In this document: positions 58,476-64,000 of the stretch, piece by piece
Position numbering within the stretch: the stretch's first letter is position 1
Layout: each line of letters opens with the position of its first letter
Assembly (NCBI GenBank): GCA_021442155.1
Contig: CM038229.1
Coordinates: forward strand, 92,103,716 to 92,167,715
From: Cymbidium sinense
Lineage: Eukaryota > Streptophyta > Magnoliopsida > Asparagales > Orchidaceae
Length of the DNA: 64,000 nt
Reading direction: 5' to 3'
Position numbers and translations under genes: made by a program
Notes under the pieces: model-generated
Database searches by the model: none
Seen by the model: only the letters and a program-made list of their open reading frames with translations
What the model was told of the DNA's origin: nothing

Positions 58476-61400
58476 ATGTCTTTCCTAATCCAAAACCCTC
58501 GACTCATCCTCCCTGTACGTCGTCTCCCTCTCCCCTTATCACGGTCGACGAACCGCCTTCAACTTCTCCATGGCGCGGCCGCTGCCTCAGCCACTTTATC
58601 GTCTCCTCCCAGCAAGCCCGTCGCTTCTGGGTTGCTGTCCTCGGATATCCTATCTATCCGAGACTCTCTTCTCTCCCGCCGGCGAACTGCAGCTGAGATC
58701 GCTGGTGAGTATCTGGATCATCTCCATAAGGTGGAGCCACAAATTCGGAGCTTTCTTCATGTGTCGGATTCTGCAGTGAAAGAGGCGGAAGTAGTGGACC
58801 AGTTGGTCTCCGCTGGAAGGGAGCTACCTCCGCTGGCCGGTGTTCTCGTAGGTGTGAAAGACAACATCTGCACGGTTGATATGCCTTCTACTGGCGGATC
58901 TAAGATTCTGAAGGGTTATAGGCCAGCTTTCGATGCCACTGCGGTGAGGAAGCTTAGGGAGGCGGGAGCCATTGTTGTTGGTAAAACTAATTTGGATGAG
59001 TTTGGAATGGGGAGCAGCACCGAGGGTTCTGGATTTCAGGTCTGCAACCTTATTACCCCGGTTTTAGGCTTATCCGATTTTTACCATGAGTGTTCGAAAC
59101 TAAATATAGAAAGGAAGTGCCATGTATCATTGAAAGCCCAGTTATATTGAATTTGATCAAAATCAGAGAACTCTTGGAAAGCTAAGAACAAGTTATTTGG
59201 AATATGAAAAACAGGGAAAAATGGCCAAAGTAAAAAAAAAAAAATTTCAGGTCTTATGCTAGCACAAGGAGATACCTTTGCTTGCAGATTGTTTATCATA
59301 CTTGCACCGTACTTGAAGGAATTCCATGTCCAATAGATACCAAGATTAAAAGTGAAAGCAATAAATTTATTGGAATCAAAGCTAATTTATTATGCCTTAG
59401 ACTATCTATTTATAAGTTTGTTATATGGCTCATAGGGTTGCTTGGTACACGGAATAACACAAAAAAACTCAAAACTTTAGGATCAGGTGGTGACAGATTG
59501 AATGACAAAAAACTGGCATATTGAACTTGGATTGAAAAATTTAGAATTGCGATAAGGAAGCAACTACAGTTTCTTCTAGATTAAGGGAGAAAAAGAGAGA
59601 ATAAGGAAAAGAAAATAAAAAATCACAAGTCATTCTTGCTAATAATGCAAAACCTATTGAGCGACTGCGATAGGAGGAGCAACACTGCTGATCTTATCAA
59701 ATAGTCTAAAGACAAATTCTATTTCTCAATAAAAGAGAATATACAAGTACAAATAGTTGAAGTCAAGTTTACCTGAATAACTATTAGGATAAGTAGTGAT
59801 AGGTTAAAATTTGAAACAGCAAGAATTTGAATATTATGACAATTAAATCTGACCTTATCTCTTCATGCTACCAACGTGTATTTCTGAGTGTAGACATGTA
59901 AATCACAATCAGCATCAATTACATCGAGACTGATTGCCAGTTCATCAATGGTGAGATTGCTTGTTTTAATGTTCACATTTAGTTTATTATCAAATATGAC
60001 ATATATCTTTCTGACATCTTCTGTTCCATCTTTAGAGTTTTCGGTAAGTAATGCTAATGTCATATATGTACCAAAGCAAACATAGATAGGAATTGCCATT
60101 ATTCATTGTCAAGATATTCTTTTATTATCAAATATATTATTTCTTAAAACTATAGTTTTTGTATTGTTTGTATATGCTTATATAGGGAATCAATTAAACA
60201 GAGATGAAATTCTCTCCAATTATATATCTTTCTGACACAATTCAATAAAGGTTCAGAGCAGTGGTGTTTTTTTTTTTTTCTGTATTCATATTTTTTGCTG
60301 CCTGTATTTTCATTTCTTGGGTGAAAATGCTGGATGCCATAGAACAAATGCAGGAAAATTCTGTGTCAAGTTATTTAATGGAATTTATAATTGATTAATG
60401 CGTTCTGGACACCTTGTTGGTTAGAAACACTGTGCTAAGCTCTGAACAAGGTGTTTTAATTAACACTGAAGAAAACAAAATGTAAGTAGTGCTGCAATCT
60501 GAGGGCGTTACAAAGCAAGAAATTTTGATATGAAGTGATCAATGATTCAATGTTATTTGTGGTTGTCAGATTTCTGTATTCTTAGTGTCATTTGGCAAAT
60601 CTGATTGTTTGATTGTGATGGATTGCTCAATTATGCATGCACGGAATAATTGTGGAACATGAAAAATATTTTCAATCTGTTCAGTGTCAAGAGCAATATT
60701 AGATACTTGTTAAAGGTGTCTTGTTGCTTGCTTATCTTTGAATATTTTTGATCATTATGTTTTCAATTTCCAGAACATTTTTATAGCTTGGTAGAATTTT
60801 TGAAAATAATACAAATTTATTGGGGTGATATGTTTATAGATCACTGCAAATCCTTGGGATCTATCACGGGTTCCTGGAGGGTCATCAGGGGGTTCTGCTG
60901 CTGCTGTTTCAGCTAGGCAATGTGTGGTTTCTTTGGGAAGTGACACAGGAGGTAGTGTGAGGCAGCCAGCGTCTTTCTGTGGTGTTGTTGGACTGAAACC
61001 AACATATGGTCGAGTTTCTCGGTTTGGGCTCATGGCATATGCATCATCACTTGACGCCATTGGGTGCTTTGGTTCTTCTATCGCTGATGTTGCTATTCTT
61101 CTTAATGTGATTTCAGGTCATGACAGATTGGATTCTACCAGCAGCAAACGGGTAAGGATATTAATTAGCTTTTGCCGATCCTTTTTTGGATTATTGACCT
61201 GCGTCAATGATAGATGTACAAAATATATATGGTGTTGAGATATTAAAAATGTTCATTATGTATTTATTATTGGGCCCAGCTTTGTGTTTCCATTTTCGAA
61301 CATACAAGATAACATTTTACCTGAACTGATCTGATGATAATTTGAATTCGACAAATATAGCCCATCACTATTGTTTTGCTGTTCTCTACTGACACTCTTT

Positions 61401-64000
61401 CGTCAGCTACTTTGAACTAATTAAAGAGAGGATTTAGAAGGAAGAACAATATATGAGACTGCTTTATGGCTGACTTACTTTCAGCCTGTCCCTTTATGGC
61501 TCAAAGAGTTGATTATAGTTAAATAAAGTGAAAATCGCTTTTGATAATTTTTTATTTTCTTTACATGTGGTTAACGTTGAATGTAGATGCTTTATTTTTA
61601 CTTTTGTTATTGTTGGAGGTTTTATTATTAAAGTTAATTCATGTTGGCTTCCTTTTCAGTTGTGATGGTACTAATATTTGAATTCATCCTATTATGATAT
61701 CGGAACAAGGATTTCTGACCTCAATCTGTTGCTTTTCCTTTCAGGATGTGCCAAGCTTTGCAAATGAGCTGGTCTCGCTAAATAATCTTGATTCAGAACC
61801 TTTAAAGGGGTTAAGGGTTGGGCTGATTCGGGAAACTATTGGAGAAGGAGTTGATGCAGCAGTTGTTTCAGCAGTGCAGGCTGCTGCTTTACATTTGGAG
61901 CGTTTAGGATGTGTTTTAAATGAGGTTCTGCATCTTTCTACTTTTTTATCTTCTTTTAATGTGCTAGAGGCTACCATGCTATGAAATTTTATTTTATGAA
62001 TCATGATATTTAGATCATTATGATTATTTCGACAAGTTTTATGCTGGCTGTCGACTACCTATCGCAACCCTCCACTTTTCACATCCGGACTTGGGATCGG
62101 CAAAGGTAGTGTTATGACATCATTAGAGTCTAAAGGTTTTCGTTTAAGTAGATCTAAAACTAAATATATGGAGTGTAATTTTAGTTGTAGAAGTTCTAGT
62201 GGTAGTATTGTGACATTAGGTGAACAAGTCATTAATAAGAGTGAGCGATTCAGATATTTAGGCTCTATTGTTTAAAATGATGGTGAAATAGATGGAGATG
62301 TTATTAGTAGAATTCAAGTTGGATGGTTGAAGTGGAGGAATGCATCCGCTTTGTGTGATAGAAAAGTTCCACTTAAACTTAAGGGAAAATTTTATAAGAT
62401 GATGGTAAGACCTGCAATGACTTATGGTGCAGAATGTTGGCCAATAAAAGAGAAGCATAAGACTAAGTTAAGTGTTACAGAGATGAGGATGCTTAGGTGG
62501 ATGAGTGGCTTTACTCTTAGAGATAAAATACGAAATGAGTATGTTCCAGAAAAAGTTGGAATAGCTCCAGTGGCAGATAAGATTAGAGAGAGTCGCTTTA
62601 GATGGTTTGGCCACATAAAGCGTTGGCCGTCTCATGATCTGGTTAGGAGAGTAGATATATTAGATTTTCCTTACGTTAAGAAAGATAGAGGTAGACCAAG
62701 ACTTGGTTAAGATGTATAAAAAATGACCTTAGTATGCTTGAATTAAATGAGAATTTGACACAAAATTGGACACAATGGAGACGAAGAATTCATGTAGCCG
62801 ACCCCACTTAGTAGGATAAAGGCTTGTTGTTGTCATTATTGTATGATGTTTAGATCATTAACAGTTGTTTTAGTCATTTGTAGGTATCATTGCCTTCATT
62901 TTCTCTTGGTCTACCTGCTTACTACATATTGGCTTCGTCGGAGGCATCTTCTAATTTATCACGCTATGATGGTGTAAGGTGATAGCTTCTTAGTTCATTA
63001 TTGTAATAATCACTGATAATAGCTGCTTCTTTTCATTCATTGTGAGCAGTTGTTGGTTAAAGCATTTTATTACTAGTTTGTTGATTTCCTCATTTTAGGT
63101 ATGGAAACCAGGTTGGAAATGAAGAACTGAGTTCTCTCTATGGCCATTCCAGAGCCAATGGCTTTGGTGACGAGGTGTGAGAATCTTCATCTTTTTCTTT
63201 TTTTTTTAAGACCATTGACATGGCTTGTAGAGTTATTTTTATTATTATTTAGGTCAAAATGAGAATCTTGATGGGAACGTATGCTCTTTCTGCGGGATAC
63301 TATGATGCATACTATAAACGAGCTCAGCAGGTTGGATTGATTTAGTTTCCTTTGTAAGGTTTTCGAGAGAAATACATATAAAAAAAATCTGATTTGCAGT
63401 ACTGCAGGTGAGAACATTGATTCGAAAGTGTTTCAAGGATGCAATGAATGAGAATGACATTCTCATTTCTCCTGCAGCTCCATCTGCTGCTTATAAGATA
63501 GGTATTCCCCTTTCATAACAACTGCATTATAGAGGCTCCTATTGAACTTATGTTATCTGATTTACAGGTGAAAAAACCAACAATCCTCTAGCAATGTATG
63601 CTGGTGATGTCATGACCGTAAGTGGATCAACTCACCGATTCAAGAGCTTTTTTAGTTGAATTTAATTTAATCCTCAAAGAGTTACTTTGGAGATAATGTT
63701 CTTGAATTGAATCATTCTTATCATATATTCTTCAATTTGGTGATTCAGCACTATTCTTGTTTCTGTATCGCTCAACTAGCACTCGTAAGATACTGTTTGG
63801 TTAGGTAAATTAAGAATGCAAAGTAAAATGAATGCCTGGGTTTTATTACTTTGGAGTGTTTGGACTGCTACAAAATAAGTACACAAAGCATTTATGTCGT
63901 ATTTGAAATAGTTTAAAAGTGTAATTTGTGTGTTAATTTTAAATACATCGGTCTGTATAAAGCGAAGAACACCGTCACCGGTTGCTATCTCTGGCTGCCT
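58476..64000 (+). CDS. GATA: Organellar glutamyl-tRNA(Gln) amidotransferase subunit A, 3'-truncated by window edge
   Basis: GatA is the amidase of the GatCAB complex. It releases ammonia from glutamine so that mischarged Glu-tRNA(Gln) becomes Gln-tRNA(Gln) in chloroplasts and mitochondria. Exons: 58476-59039, 60840-61151, 61745-61924, 62884-62978, 63099-63174, 63253-63330, 63408-63501, 63568-63617. All junctions are GT-AG and in frame, giving 483 codons. About 60 C-terminal residues, starting at the NVNLAGLPA region, lie outside. Residues 1 to about 50 are a serine/arginine/leucine-rich targeting peptide. The amidase-signature triad is intact: Lys128 in GVKDNI, Ser203 in [10 protein letters not shown] and Ser227 in [12 protein letters not shown], with spacings of 75 and 24 as in characterised amidases. 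[11 protein letters not shown] and [13 protein letters not shown] identify GatA rather than other amidases. Symbol GATA means the amidotransferase subunit, not the GATA transcription factors. Confidence 0.95.
59040..60839 (+). other. gatA intron 1 (1,800 bp)
   Basis: The donor is GTCTGC and the acceptor TTTATAG. A minus-strand frame at 59,863-60,099 (78 codons) matches nothing I recognise and has no start context. Otherwise AT-rich, no element identified. Confidence 0.8.
61152..61744 (+). other. gatA intron 2 (593 bp)
   Basis: The donor is GTAAGG and the acceptor CCTTTCAG. No repeat or element was recognised. Confidence 0.8.
62021..62842 (+). mobile_element. 5'-truncated RTE LINE in gatA intron 3, with target duplication
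   Basis: It is flanked by ATGATATTTAGATCATTA (62,003-62,020) and ATGATGTTTAGATCATTA (62,843-62,860), 17 of 18 identical. Inside, a plus-strand frame gives the C-terminal part of RTE ORF2: [57 protein letters not shown] and [11 protein letters not shown], ending at a stop at 62,708-62,710. The 3' end is TAAAGGCTTGTTGTTGTCAT. It lies in the same orientation as gatA and ends 41 bp before exon 4. The first about 80 bp (CTGGCTGTCGACTACC...) differ from the ORF and may be another RTE part joined in. Confidence 0.9.
62327..62710 (+). pseudogene. RTE reverse transcriptase C-terminal fragment (127 codons open)
   Basis: This is the longest intact piece of RTE coding sequence here. It covers the thumb and C-terminal region ([50 protein letters not shown]). 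The catalytic core lies upstream and is missing. It cannot act as an enzyme, but it is less decayed than the copy at 34.55-36.54 kb, consistent with a younger insertion. Confidence 0.85.
63789..64000. mobile_element. Tourist-like MITE, left part, cut by window edge
   Basis: After TAA (63,786-63,788) the sequence starts GATACTGTTTGGTTAG, close to the left end of the MITE at 38,658. The following text is AT-rich with AATGCAAAGTAAAATGAATG, then turns GC-richer at about 63,960 (ACCGTCACCGGTTGC), mirroring that element. It lies in gatA intron 8. The other end is outside the window. Confidence 0.55.

Noticed and set aside
58376..58696. Alternative start frame over gatA exon 1
   Set aside because: Different frame from the amidase. 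The GatA frame beginning at 58,476 carries the conserved motifs.
59863..60099. 78-codon minus-strand frame in gatA intron 1
   Set aside because: No recognisable family, no promoter or splice context, and it lies inside an intron of a well-supported gene.

Overview
This is a stretch of a plant nuclear genome. It is AT-rich, has large transposon-filled introns, and carries two nuclear genes for chloroplast or mitochondrial proteins. I favour an angiosperm and weakly suspect a monocot with long introns, but nothing in the window fixes the species.

Layout. (1) 1-4.7 kb holds decayed Ty3/gypsy gag and protease remnants on the minus strand. They are bordered at 4.8-6.56 kb by a tandem array of about 20 stem-loops whose stems change in a compensatory way. 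(2) 6.56-14.98 kb is AT-rich intergenic DNA without a recognisable gene, including a 12.4-13.65 kb stretch dominated by GGTCAA/TTGACC motifs. (3) 14,984-20,824 is a whole hAT transposon with TIRs and an 8-bp target duplication; its minus-strand transposase is decayed. (4) 21.17-22.67 kb is an intronless chimeric pseudogene: the 5' half of NOP56 joined to the second dsRBD and C-terminal part of a DRB2-like dsRNA-binding protein. (5) 23,866-47,115 (minus) is a complete chloroplast 3-oxoacyl-ACP synthase III (KAS III) gene. Its eight exons join in frame into 405 codons and are spread over 23 kb. The introns hold RTE LINE pieces, MITEs, a copia LTR with primer binding site, a gypsy gag scrap and several tandem duplications. 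(6) 47,544-53,024 (minus) is a full-length but decayed L1-type LINE with a perfect 15-bp target duplication, 429 bp upstream of the KAS III start codon. (7) 53.04-58.36 kb is AT-rich intergenic DNA with degenerate TTCAA-type arrays. (8) 58,476 to the window end (plus) is the GatA subunit of the organellar glutamyl-tRNA(Gln) amidotransferase: eight exons and 483 codons are visible, and the gene runs off the right edge.

How it fits together. KAS III starts plastid fatty-acid synthesis and GatA makes Gln-tRNA(Gln) in the organelles. The two genes are divergent, with 11.4 kb between their start codons, and the LINE fills most of the KAS III-proximal half. Everything else is mobile DNA at different ages. 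Five insertions have recognisable target-site duplications (hAT, LINE, one 0.8-kb RTE copy and two 102-105 bp RTE tails), and a PIF/Harbinger-like MITE has a TAA duplication.

Most unusual signals: the covarying hairpin array, the two RTE-tail micro-insertions that share a 5' boundary, the NOP56-DRB2 chimera, and the RTE insertion 42 bp before a gatA exon.
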